From Cydia pomonella (Eukaryota; Arthropoda; Insecta; Lepidoptera; Tortricidae): a DNA stretch of 64,000 bases. Position 1 is the stretch's first letter. Every line of letters starts with the position of its first letter. The position numbers and the translations under genes are program-made. This document shows positions 12,939 through 25,600 of this stretch, piece by piece. The stretch spans positions 8,866,001 through 8,930,000 of the forward strand of contig NC_084711.1 in assembly GCF_033807575.1 (NCBI RefSeq). The letters are read 5' to 3'. The notes below the pieces were generated by a model that saw only the letters and a list, made by a program, of their open reading frames with translations, was not told the origin of the DNA and made no database searches.

Positions 12939-13149
12939 GGAGGATTTAACAACTGGAGACGCCTCGTATGTAATTTTCTGTACAAAACAGTCTACCAATT
13001 TTTTGCAGGGGAGGGGTACGTCAAATGTATGACTATTTGTATTTTACGATGTCAGATAAACGTCAGTCTATACAATACATATGACCATTGGCTGAGGTTT
13101 TTGACATAGGGGTAAGCTCATAAAGGCGACTCCGGTTGTTAAATCCTCC
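12939..13149. mobile_element. MITE with 25-bp terminal inverted repeats
   Basis: GGAGGATTTAACAACTGGAG at 12939 pairs with the inverse ending at 13149; the 25-bp arms have two differences. No target duplication recognised. Confidence 0.65.
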
Positions 13150-16100
13150 AAGGTTTTCTATTTTAAATAACTTACTTTAAAATCAAGCATCGTCACTTTA
13201 CTTATTTGTATAAGAAATATTTTAGCTTAGGACGGACTGAAAATTTGTATAAAATTTTATTTTCCTGTACTTAGTCTTAGTACCTATCACAATTTCCCAC
13301 TCGAAGATTTTACAGAATACCGAATGTTTAAACATCTCCGGAGGTGCTCCGAATAATAGGGCTTTCAAACTTTCAGCGAGAATATCATTTCTCTCTAGGT
13401 TCAGTAATGTGTGCGGCACAGAAAGAAACAGTGAAATGAGGCCAGCGTTTCAAACGTCTTACTCGGAGACGCAGTTCTGCGGGCTCGGGAAACCTTTGTT
13501 TTTTACTAGTTGATACTTCAAATACACTTCATACATATTATACATTTATACTAGGGGACAGAAATAGAGACATCAGCATCACAGCTTCACTAACGTAAAG
13601 AACTGAAACAGACTATTTCATACAGGAAGTATGCAGTGGGGTTTTATGGTGAGATTACTACTTTGGGGAAATTTTCTTGGTAATAGTCATAGGTTGTGTG
13701 GTTAAGTTAGTAATTAAATTATATTACTTTATTTTAAGTTTACCTGATGGCAGTTCATGGTAGGAAACCGCGCTGGATCGGGACAGGTGGCGTTCTCTCA
13801 TTTCGGAGGCCAAGATTATTTTTTGATCGCTGAGCCAAAGTAGTTAGTTGATTAGATTGGTTATAGATCGAGTCATTTACTATGACGCGCAGATTTGTCA
13901 CATCTAATCTTTAATTGTATGACATTACAAACCAGAGCACGCGGCTTCGTGAATGAAACGATCTATATGCATAGTTATTCGACTTAGGATCAAAGCAAAT
14001 TATTTAAGGCTTTAGCCGCGGAAGCTGAAGACGTTGGTTCGATTCCGGCCTCGGTCACTTTTTATTTATTCTTTACTAGGTATGATATGTATATTTCAGT
14101 GCGTAGTTATTGTTTACATCTTACAATATTATTTGCAAGTATTTATATTCAATTATTGAAATGATTGGGTTCCAATGCGAATTTAAACGCTCGAATTTTT
14201 AATTAATTTTTGAATTTTTTGTACACCACGTCAAGCACGTGATTGTACTCGTATTTATAGATGCCTAATTTGAGTATTATAGTTAAAAGCATTTTAATTG
14301 CGTCGATCGTTAATAACTTTTATATCTTAGCGGAATACCAAGATATGCGCATTATAGAGGAGTCAAGTTCATTTTCTTCGAACTAATGTTGTAAACACCG
14401 CGATGTAATGCTTATATAACAGAAGCCAATGACCGATAGCTTAATTACACGCTAGGTAGTAAAATCATTCGAACACCGATGCAAAATACCTATAGATCTA
14501 TTGCGCCAATGCGCTGTAAATCGAGACGTAAAACTTATGCCTTGGAGTCTTATTTCTAATGGCAATCGAGGTGTAAATAAAATGAGCATAGACGTCATTC
14601 ATTGCGATTGTATTCGAGCGTCCTTGCTCGTGCGTCGAACCCGGAACATGCACGGCGCTCGTGAGAACAGCACGGTGGCCCGATAACGTCTGATTTCTAC
14701 TTATCCAAATGCTGCTTACGTAAGCTGGTGATGTTCGATAGCGAAACGACCTTCGCGGTCAATACCCCGCGCTGACAACGGTTAATGACCTATTTACCTA
14801 CTCCAGTTTCAAACTACTAAGAGGTGATTAAACTCCGTCTATTTGTGTATCTTAATAAATACAAAATTTATTTATATTTACTTGCTTATCTGCACAGTTA
14901 GGTATATTCTGTTTGTTGACTTTGTTCGAAACGTTGGACGGGTTCTACAAACATCAGCTGATTATAAAATAAATTGGAACTTAGTGGCAATTCAACCGTT
15001 GGACTAAGGAATGGTTCAGTAAAATAGTGGCAGTGCAGTATTTTTTATTTTTTACTCATTATGCAGCAGTTTATTTTTTTCAGTAATCTATAGATAAAAT
15101 ACATAATAACAATAAAATCATTTTGAGAAATATCAGATTGTTTGAATTTCTCATTTTTATTGCAATGTACTTCGTAACTTTTTGTACAACACAATTTGAC
15201 AATCTTCACCTACCGTTTTCTACAATGCCACACTTAAATTTCAATTTTCACAACTAGTTGTATGCTTTTAGGAATATCATCTTACGAGTAAATTACACCA
15301 ATAAACTGGAGTTCTTCTTCGGTAGTCAGGAAGTCTCTCCAATCTAACCTCTGACAGAGGTTTTTCTATGGGAGACAAATTTCTGCAAAAATCGCAAATA
15401 CGCAAAAATGGAAATTCCATGTAACTACCTCAAAGTGAAGTCAAATCAAAAAAGTGCAATATCGAACATAAGACAATTTAATAATATATTAAGTAGCTTA
15501 TCAAACTTAAAGAAGAAGAAAAACTGTTGATACTCATCAAAAAATGTACCTAATAGTCATATTCTTGTACCTACATAGTTTGCACAATAAATATTTCTGA
15601 TTCTGATTCTGATTCTGAAAGAAAAAACTATGTTTATGAGAAACACCTCATAAATTCTCTCAGAAGACGCTGTTCAAAAAGTCTTAGGAGACATGTAATA
15701 TAAAAGGCGAACACTTTAATTCGCCCTTTTATTTTAAATACGATTGTATTTAATTGTATAGAATAGTATGTACGGATTACTACAAAAATTCGCTACTTAA
15801 AAATTATCACTAAATAAAATGAAAAACCCACATAATGTGCTGCTACTTTTTTTCTGAACTACTCCTTATTTCGTTTCTTCGGGTCCATACCATTTTTATG
15901 TCTTGTTTAGTTTTATATTAGAACCTTAATTACGTATCATAGCTTCGTCAAATCGTGTTGTATCAGTGTGTATGGAAATTGTGCAGTAGCGGGCAACCTG
16001 CAGTTAGGATGACACCTGTCCGTCCAATTTAATAATATTTACGATTTGAGTGTATATATTTTTAGATGGTTATGTTGGCTAATTATGTTTGCGAAATAAG

Positions 16101-16435
16101 TGTTATATGTGTTTAATACATTATGAAAAAGTGGATATTATTGCATTAAATGTTAGTCAATTACGAGTATGCAAGTACAACAAACAATAACATGTCTACA
16201 TTGTAATTTAAACACAATAACATAATAGTTGAATATTGAAAAGTGTACCTATATTTTAGTGCAATCGTAATTAATATAAAGAAATTATGGCAACATTTTT
16301 AAGTATACACCGTAAGAATAAGAATTGAATACTAGGGGTAGAAAATACAAAATAAACAAACGCTTCCATCCACTACCGTTCGTTTTTTGCTAACAATTAC
16401 GGATATGTTAAATGCAATATCAATGACAGTTCTAG
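13150..16435. other. Upstream region of the P450
   Basis: AT-rich, no exon recognised. It holds a SINE fragment (14005), a GATTCT microsatellite at 15597-15618 and AT-rich tracts. Confidence 0.5.
14005..14065 (+). repeat. B-box-like SINE fragment
   Basis: GACGTTGGTTCGATTCCGGCC is a good B-box context followed by an A/T-rich tail. No intact tRNA structure is seen. Confidence 0.3.
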
Positions 16436-16469
16436 TATATAAATCCGGCGTACATACGTAGCCTTGTCA
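16436..16469 (+). promoter_or_regulatory. TATA box and initiator-like site of the P450
   Basis: TATATAAA lies at 16436-16443, and a TCAT initiator-like element puts a likely transcription start at A16469, 33 nt downstream. That leaves a 5' leader of about 56 nt before the ATG at 16525. The spacing is right for an insect TATA promoter. No hormone-response site is claimed. Confidence 0.5.
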
Positions 16470-16524
16470 TAAATCTGCTCGCTCGCATGCCGCGTTTACG
16501 TTTTAGCAAAAATCTAACAGTAGA

Positions 16525-16669
16525 ATGTTTCAAAACCTTGAGCACTATTGTCGAGCGATGCTCTCCTCCTTTACTCCTGACTTGTTGACAATATTTGTGT
16601 ATATTTTCCACTTCCTGGTTTTCAGTACTTTATTTGCAAGTATTCATAACGTGTTGAAACTACCGCCAG
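16525..16669 (+). CDS. P450 exon 1: signal anchor and start of proline hinge
   Basis: Encodes residues 1-48 plus the first base of Gly49. It starts at the first ATG after the predicted transcription start; a second in-frame ATG is codon 12. Residues 18-40 form one hydrophobic helix expected to anchor the enzyme in the endoplasmic reticulum membrane. The donor is GTAAGT. Confidence 0.88.
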
Positions 16670-19600
16670 GTAAGTGCTCGTCTCAAAGCTGGAAACCTTG
16701 ATGTCAAAAATCAAATATTACTTGCATGGCACGCTCCAATTTCATTTTATGAAAGGAATATATAACAGTAATAGGTAATAATAAAATCAGTTCATTTATA
16801 ATCTTCTCGTTTATAATGTCTGCGGTACCTGCTGTGTGATAGACGAATGTATATGATGTCATTTGTCTATTCTGTTCTCATGAACACTTATGTTATACGC
16901 CGGAAAAAAAATCTCGCAAACAATTGCAATGCAACAACCGAAAGCGGTATTTTGTAGATCTCTTCAGTATCTAAAATCACCGTGGATAGGAATAAGTAAC
17001 TGGTGTTTTAATTGCAGGGCCATGGGGGTTACCATTTTTGGGAAGTTTGCCATGGATGGGGCGCGGCGCGCCTCACTCCTGGCTACTGCAGCAAGCGGCT
17101 AGCTACGGCGACCTTACTTCAGTGCAACTTGGTTCCAACCTGATGGTCTGCATCGGATCTTCCAGAATTCTGAGGGACTTGTTCAACCGACCTGACTCTA
17201 TTAGCCGCCCGCATACGCCTCTCAATAACTTGTTGTGTGGTCGAGGTAAATGTCATTATTTGGCGATTTAAAAATCAATTTGAAACGACCTTTCATCTAT
17301 TTGCTATCAATAACCAAAGTTAATTTAGAATTAATTAGCAGTTAAAAGTAACGGTAATAAATAATTGAACCACTTAAAAAATCATGTTATATCTATTAGT
17401 GGTTAAAATAATGTTATCAAGTATTGTTAATCTAGTTAACCTAAGCCTCGAAGTGTAAACAAAGTAACAAATTTATGGCAAAATTATTGAGGACTGTTTA
17501 TATTCTTTATTTCAAAAATTCAACACAAAATTTTAAAAGACAAAAAAAGTGAATTATCTATAATAATTCCATATATTTCACAAGGAATCGTTCTCAGCGA
17601 AGGCCTGCTCTGGAGGAAGCAGCGTCAGTTTCTACATGAGAAGTTTCGCGCTCTTGGTGCCAGCGGTGTTGGTATCAACCAGAGATTTGAACATTGCGTT
17701 ATCGTAAGTAATTTATGTCGTTTCTAAGGGGTAGTATCTGGCTAAGTTGTTTACCTAAACGATTTATTAGAGTACAAGAAAAGTAAAATATCATATAATT
17801 TCTTTATGTCAGTAGATACGTAAGTGTTATTATTTGAATATTATCAACCATAAAAAGTTAAATTTTCTAATTTTTTCCTATGACAAGCAGTAAAATGCGT
17901 AAAAGGCATTGTCCTCTCTGCAGTTCTCATAACTTTTAAGAAGCGTCATTTTTGTTAGTAGACTATTTACGACACACTCCTCAATTATAGGTGGAGATAG
18001 AAGAACTTTTAACAAAGTTTGAAAGCACGAAAGAGCAGCCAATAGACCCGACGAGTGTCCTGGGCAGGCATGTCCACAACGTCATATGCCAGTTAATGAT
18101 GAGCTTCCGTTTTGAAGAAAAAGACCCTGAGTTCAAGAACTTCAATGAGCGGGTCACAAAAGGCATGGAGCTGTATGGAGCCATACATATCGGGGAGCAT
18201 GTGCCGGCCTACTTGGTATGTTGAAATTGTCCACTAATAGATATAGCTTAATTTTGCCTGCTAATTTAATAAGAGTTTTTGGGTTGGTACTTAAATACTG
18301 ATACTGTTTACCAAGTTAAATGTATTCGTAGATATTTGCCACTAATGGTTACTTACCTATATAACAAATTCAATAATAGGTAGGTAATGAACTCATAGTC
18401 GTTATCTTAATTGCATTTAACTTTAATGTGCATTGCGTAAACAAGTGATCCGGCCTCAAACAGTAAGATAAAAATTAAGAGGATATAAATAGAATTAATT
18501 AGATAAAAATATGTTGCGTATATAACAAGCCATAATAGGAACGTCGTATTCTATCATCATTATTCATCATAAACAGTTTATATGTAAAACATTGAGTAGG
18601 TCCTAATTATTTCACTACATCCACTTTAATCATTTTCGACATAGTGCTAGCGGTACGCCAAAAAACGCTGCAAATTGTGTTCAAAGCATGCAAATCGGTA
18701 AGATCTTTAGGCGATTTTAATCAATTTGCCACGTAGAACCAAATGGAGAGGAGTTATGACGAAATCTTTTTTTGTAGCGGTATAGGGGTAGGTAAATATT
18801 GTTCATTAAATGAAAGGGCTTTTTGAGCCGATTTTAAAAATATACCACATCAATACATTTCAGTCATTTTTTAAATTAGAATAATAGTATATTATTGCAG
18901 AGGCCGGGAAAGGGCAATTCGTGGATGAGTTTCGATTTACGAATTGCTGTTCCTGCCGAGGCATATATAGTGCTTTTCTCCAAACATGCGAGGAAATCAG
19001 GTCAAATAATCATAATTTAAACATGAACCAGCACTCAAATCGAACCTTCACATCAAAAACGTCTAAAACAATTTCCCTCTTTAATTATTTTTTTAAAAGT
19101 TACCTAAAGGCACAACTATTCTGCCATTCAGTACCATTCCATATTGGCTCATTTAATATAATTGTGCAATATAAGCTGTATTTGCACGCATGAGATCCTT
19201 AATAAAATATAAAAGTTATATAGTCTTTGAATTTATTAAGTAGTATTCACACGATCATACACGTCGGTCTTACACGACTCTATCCTATAGCTTGAAATGA
19301 TGCTGACCTGGTCGTGTAGACGTAGCCTGCAGCTACATGAATTGGCTGTATGCATTTTTCTTAGTCGATACATGCTTTAAAAAAGTAAAAAACAATACAG
19401 TAATAACTTTCCCGTCCGCTAAAACACGACAATAATGGTTTGAATTTTTTCAATTTGAGTTTGACCATAACGAAGAACTTCCCGTACTATTTTTGCTACA
19501 ATAAGGTGAACATTTCCGAGCATATTGGAGAAAATATAATTTGTTTATTTGTCTTGTCTTTCCAAGTTTGGCCCTCCTTCAGATACGATAACGTTAATTT

Positions 19601-22600
19601 TTTTTTGTAAAGTATACCTCAAATTATTATTATTTTTTTAATTTTTCATTATTACAATTCCCATTATTCAATTTTTTTATCATTATTCAATTTATTTTTA
19701 AATTAAATATTTAAAAAGGAAGCATTAAAGTTTTATTTAGTCAAACTGGAGGGCCCGCTTCTTCTCTGCCAACGTGATGCAGCGTCTATGTAAGAATTAA
19801 CTGAAAATACACCTTTAACGCCCCTCCCCCTTTCCTCGAGCTCATCCCCTATCTATTAGGACTTTTTCTTACTTAAATCCAGATTTTACCAAAGGAACAT
19901 GTAAACCAAGCTACAATACTCTTATTTTACCCGAATGACATTATACCTAAAGATTAATAGTACCGATTTTCATACGTTTAACACTATGTGCAACATTTGA
20001 CTAAATTTCGGGGTGTACCGCTAGGACTAACAAATTAATTACATACTACATACGTGCATGGCATTGCATGGGTATTTTACGTCGCCTTTTCATGCCTAAC
20101 AATCGTGTATGCTGTACAAAAACATCGATAAAAAATTAATTAGTATAAAAAAAAAACAAAAAACCCGCCTACACACTAAAAAAGAGGAAAACAAGCCCCA
20201 CAAGAATATTGTTGTTGATGGTAAGTATCGCAGGCGGGGACCAACAGAGGGTTACTTATAGTCATTTTGGTTGTTGATCCCCGCCTGCAATACTTACCAT
20301 CAACAACAATATTCTTGTGGGATTTTTTTTTAAATAATTAATGTTTTTATTTATAACTTTTTAGTTACCCCCAAAAAAATCCTATGAGACTCCCGTGATC
20401 AAGACGAATCTAACGATACCTCATACATCAAAATCCATCAAGCCGTTTAGGCTACAGGAGGCCACAAAGAAACAGACATACATACATACACTTGAAAAAC
20501 ATTACCCTCCTCCCTTTGGCAGTCGGATAAAAACTCAAAACAGATCTAGAAAGTGTTAGGAACTAGGTAGGTATCAGCCATTGGTATATATGTCTGCTAC
20601 GGAGGATGAGGTCGAGCACGTTTGAGCTGCTATAAACCGGCTTGTAGTTATTTAAACTTTTCTCATTTCCTTACACGCCAAGTAAATTGCTCAATGACGC
20701 ATCCTCATTAAGAGGGAACCTGTCCGCAATGCGCTTATTATCTGCAGACCACCTAATTGTTATTCAAGGCAGAGCCTGTGACGTCACAGCAAGCTTCGGA
20801 AACAGGCTTATTAGCTACGTGGTATCCTTGGGATTCTGGAACGCGTGTACTTAATACAGAGATGTTAAAAAAACTGTTATTTTCTTTCGAAACATTTTTC
20901 AGACATTGAAAGTAGGTTTAGTTTAGTTTAATTTCTAATTTTAATACTATTTCACGCTGTACAAATATTACAATCTGTACAAATATTACAATAACCATCT
21001 TAGAACTAGTGTCTGTCTGAATCTGAATCTGAGTCTGAATTTGAAGAATTCTACTTGTTTTACGAGACTCGTCGCTTAAAAAACTTCCGAGTCTTTTAAG
21101 TCCCGAGGAATCTTTTTTAAGAGCAACTCAAAAGGACTCAAGCTTCCGAGTAAAGACTCCGTCAACAATTTTATGGGTTTTTGCATAAATAACACAAAAA
21201 AAAATTAGGCGTTATTGTATGACTTGTGTACCTAATCCACGAATATTACTTATAGATAACGTCCGAAATTGTTTGCAAAAAATCGAAAGTTCTCTGATAA
21301 GGGCTCAAGTCTCTACAAGAGACTGGGGTCTCTTGTAACTTGTTAGTTGAATAGAACTCGAGCTTAGATTTAATTATAAGAGTCTAAAAACTGAGTCGAG
21401 TTTTAAAGCAGAGGACTCAAAGGACTCGAGTTTTAACCAACACTACTTAGAAGTTCTAAGTCATCATTATATTCAAATCGATGCAAAAAATACAATTTAA
21501 GTTTAATTCACACGTAAATGTTTGTCCGACGAACGTCCCGTATTCAATATACTAAGTGGTACCTCAATTCAATAATACCTAGTCCTTATTTATTTTTCTC
21601 CCGGGCGTGTCGAACCTACGAGACGTGCGATAAGTACCTATCCAACGGAACCGAGCCCGAAGCTCCGCACACGAACGCAGGTACGGGCTACGTATCATGG
21701 CGTGTCACGGCGTGTCACGTGAATCCGGTCGCGAACGCAGGTACGAGGTACGTACCTTGCCGTGTTCGTGAAATTCGTGATCTTAGTACCGCCGGGCTTA
21801 AGAACCCGTAGCTACGGATCGGCGTGTATCACGGATATCAGGAGCCCTACAGTTAGAACGTGTCGTGATGAAATGTAATAAAAATGACATGAAAAAATAT
21901 CTACACAAAAGGGTTTTTTAAATTAACTATTTTCTATATGGGTATACTTAACTGTCATTAGGAACGAATTGTTTCAAACTTGTTTTATCATTTTATAAGA
22001 AAATAATACTCGTATAAATACATGACATTCGAACACTTATTTGTCTTTTTATATAGGACGTAGGATTTAACATCATATTCCAAATCTAAAAGTGAAATAA
22101 CTAATTCGTTTTTTAAACCAATTTATACTTATTTATTTTTTTTGTATTATATAGCCCTTTGTTCTGAACATGATTGTTCTTTTTGATAGTAAGTCAGTGT
22201 ACCTGTCGGCAATGGCCTGCTCCTACTCCTTCCAGTATCTCCTCTCTCTTGCCACCCTTGTCCAGAGTGGTCCCACTGTACGTATAATTTCGTCTTCCCA
22301 TCTTGTTAATTGAGGGTCTTGGAAAAAAGGTAAACCGACTTCAAAAAGGATAAAATAAAATATATCCTTTTTTAAGTATATGCGTTACTAACTGATATGT
22401 TTGAAGTCGGTGCCAAGCCAAATTTAGAAGCATACCATGATTTTGGTGCGATTCGATAAAGATGCGGCTATATAAGTATGTACGAGTACAATACGTTGGA
22501 TTGTCTTACTACGACAGCAATGAACATACCTAAGAACACACGGTCGAACCTTCTTAGCGCAGTCCGTACCATGTTTGTCGTACTGTTGTTGTAGTATAAA

Positions 22601-25600
22601 TCCAATGCGTTTATTTGCTGTAGTAATTTTTAAAGAGCTATTATGACAAATTTTCTAAATGGCCATAGTACGCAAGTGTGGAATTGAGACTGAGTTATTT
22701 CTAGCCCCTTATACAGAGAACTTCATTTCAAAATATAAAACGATTCAAGGACCGTCTTCAGGGCTTAAACTTTTCACCTTCATGCTAAATTTCACCTAAA
22801 TTGATTCAGATGTTTAGCCGTAAAAAGGTAACAAAGAGACAGATAGAATTTATTCCACGTTTATAATACCTATATTCTATTACTACAATTGTAATGTGAT
22901 TTATAGACATAAAGCTTATTATTTTTGACAGGTATTATTACTATTTGGCTTGGTATCGACTTCAAACATATCAGTTGGAAACGCATATACTTAGAAAAAG
23001 ATAATATTTTATTTTATCCTTTTTGAAGTCGGTTTACCTTTTTTTGTAAAAAAGTTTTTATTTTTCCATTTTTAGTTTTACGGCATTGTTAAGAGCTTAA
23101 GGGTGATGCGTGACGCATAAATGAAAAACACAATTATGTTATCACTAAATTCGTCAACTGTATATAATCAGGATTTTACCCTGAACCACCAGACCTTCAA
23201 CCGCCCCTAATCCTAACCCCCAATTCCTCAACTTCCAAACCCTGACCACTCATCTCCTAACCCCCCCCCCACCCGCCGATTCCTCAACTCCCGACCCATC
23301 AACCCCCTAACCGTCAAGCCCCAACCTAAGATCCCCGTCTACCTTCACCACCACCGTCTACCTCACACACCTCTCCCACCTAGCCCTTATCTGTCTTATT
23401 ACCAATACTACATACATCAAAAATATACATATATACATCTCGCTCGCACTGGCATCCTATTAGTGCGAGCGAGATGTATAGAAAGTAAGTTACCAACACG
23501 TCAGCTAATATTTAAAGTCAAACTCGTGGTAAGGTTACAGTGGCACTACATCAAATTGGTAGTTTTCGAGAGCAAATGCTTGAGTTGCTTAAGAATACAG
23601 TCCAATCACCATGTATGTACCTTTAAAAATTAAGGAGTTCCCTCAATTCCTCATGGATTCCATCATCAGATCAGAACCAAAAATATTATGGGTCCACCTT
23701 GGAGGTAGAGGTAACTGCTTTCAAACAAAAAAGAATGACTGAAATCGGACTACGGATGTCGGAGTAATCGGTGTACATACATAAAGAAAAAAAATAGCCA
23801 CAACCGAATACAGAACCTTCTCCTTCTATGAAATTGAAGTCGGTTAAAAATAATAACAGAGTAACTTATAATCTCTAAACTTAAGACTAACTTAAACCTA
23901 TTATAATTTTGATAAGTAGGCCGTGAGAACCAGGTGATTTATTTATTCAGTTTTAATCCGATATTTATGAACTTCTACGTGTTCACATAAAATTGTACAA
24001 CGTTAGTACAGATATTTTTGTGCCACTACATGCTTATAAATATTTGAAAAAACCTTTGCGTAATTATTTGTGTACTTTCACTTGGTTAAATAATTTTGAA
24101 AAAATATATGTACACATATTTATCAGTTTTCAGTTGCTTACATATTAACTATATTGTGATACTTGCTCAGATTAATATGACAGGTGATATGTGTACATAT
24201 TTTTGATTGGTTAATCTGTTCAGATGCATATGTACCTCTCTTTGCTCATTTATTTTTAAGCCTTGGATTTGCTCATATATTTGTGAACTCGACTGTACTA
24301 GTCTTTCCTAAATCCAGCCTGTTCGTTTGGTTGGCATTCGTCTAATGTTTGATATTCTTTCTAGTATCACCTTAGCAAAAACTCATATCATATATAATAC
24401 ATAAAAATATTTTAGAAAGCGGGGTTAAATTTTAACTTGTACGTTTAAACCATATTAGGGTATAAATATTTTGGGTTTAGAAAGCGGGGTTAGCTATTTC
24501 ACTTTTACATTCACAATATGAACTTACATCCTAGATTTAATTTAAATGATCATTAAAATGGTGTTATATTTGGCGCATCTGAATCGCAACACGAGATGCA
24601 ACTTTTAAAAAGTTTACATACGTAGAGGTACTACGCCGTAGCGCTTGTACAGGTGCACGATCTCGTAGCGTTCGTGCTTTATGAACGTGAACGGCATTCA
24701 AACGTCATTTTGATTTTTGCGCGCGCTCGCTGCGAGTTAAGTATGCAACGCATCTGACGATGAACACTACTACGATTGAATGTAAAGTTCCAGTGTCATT
24801 CTAAATATACAAAAAATCGGGTTATATAGATAAATCCCTTCTACGCTAACGCTGCACCAACTTGGCAAGCGACAGAATGAGGCAGCGCCACTATAAACGT
24901 TGAAATGTGATTATCACAATATTTTTAATTTCAGCACCTGCCAGGTAAAAAGTCAGTGTTAAAGGAAATCCGACGAAATCTGCGAGATATCAGCGAGTTT
25001 CACGTGCGGAAAGTGGCCGAACGCCGACAACAACTCTGGGATGTCAACATGGATAGCCACGTGCCAACTGATCTGTTGGACTATTACTTGCTCGAGTTAC
25101 GAAATAATTCTGTTGGTTCCAAACTCTTTGACGGAGTTGATCCAGGTGGGTTCTTACTTTGTATACGTTACCGTGAAAACCCCTAGTTAAAACTACGTTT
25201 CCGTATAGCCTCAGTGAAAACGCGTATGCCTTAGTTGAATCTAGTTCTTCGTAAGGACTCGGTGAAAACTAGTTTTCACAAAGTCCGTTGATGAAAAATA
25301 GTTAGATTTTGTAAGTAACAATAATAATATTCGTGGGCACATTGTTATCACAAAATATTTATATTGCATTTGGGGTTATTTGGTAGAAATTCGCTATTTC
25401 CACCACGTTCTTTGCAGCATTGAGTCAAATCGACCACCTGCAAACCAGTATGTTTGATTGCGATGTTATTAAAAAGAAAAAGCGGAAATAACATTATACT
25501 ACAGCTACAGCCCAATCGTCTAAAATTACGTACTATTAATATTTATTACTTTTAAATTAATTTTTCTATAATACGAGTATACTAATTTAATTTGTCATAG

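Larger units (their letters stand above)
18216..24934 (+). other. P450 intron 4, repeat-filled
   Basis: This 6.7-kb intron is far longer than the others (283-2,009 bp). It contains the acceptor-like repeat at 18883, a 49-bp-stem hairpin at 20197-20321, tandem GC-rich repeats at 21650-21760, a minus-strand repeat fragment at 22320-22415 and a 0.9-kb repeat at 22955-23847. No further P450 exon is needed or seen inside it. Confidence 0.85.
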
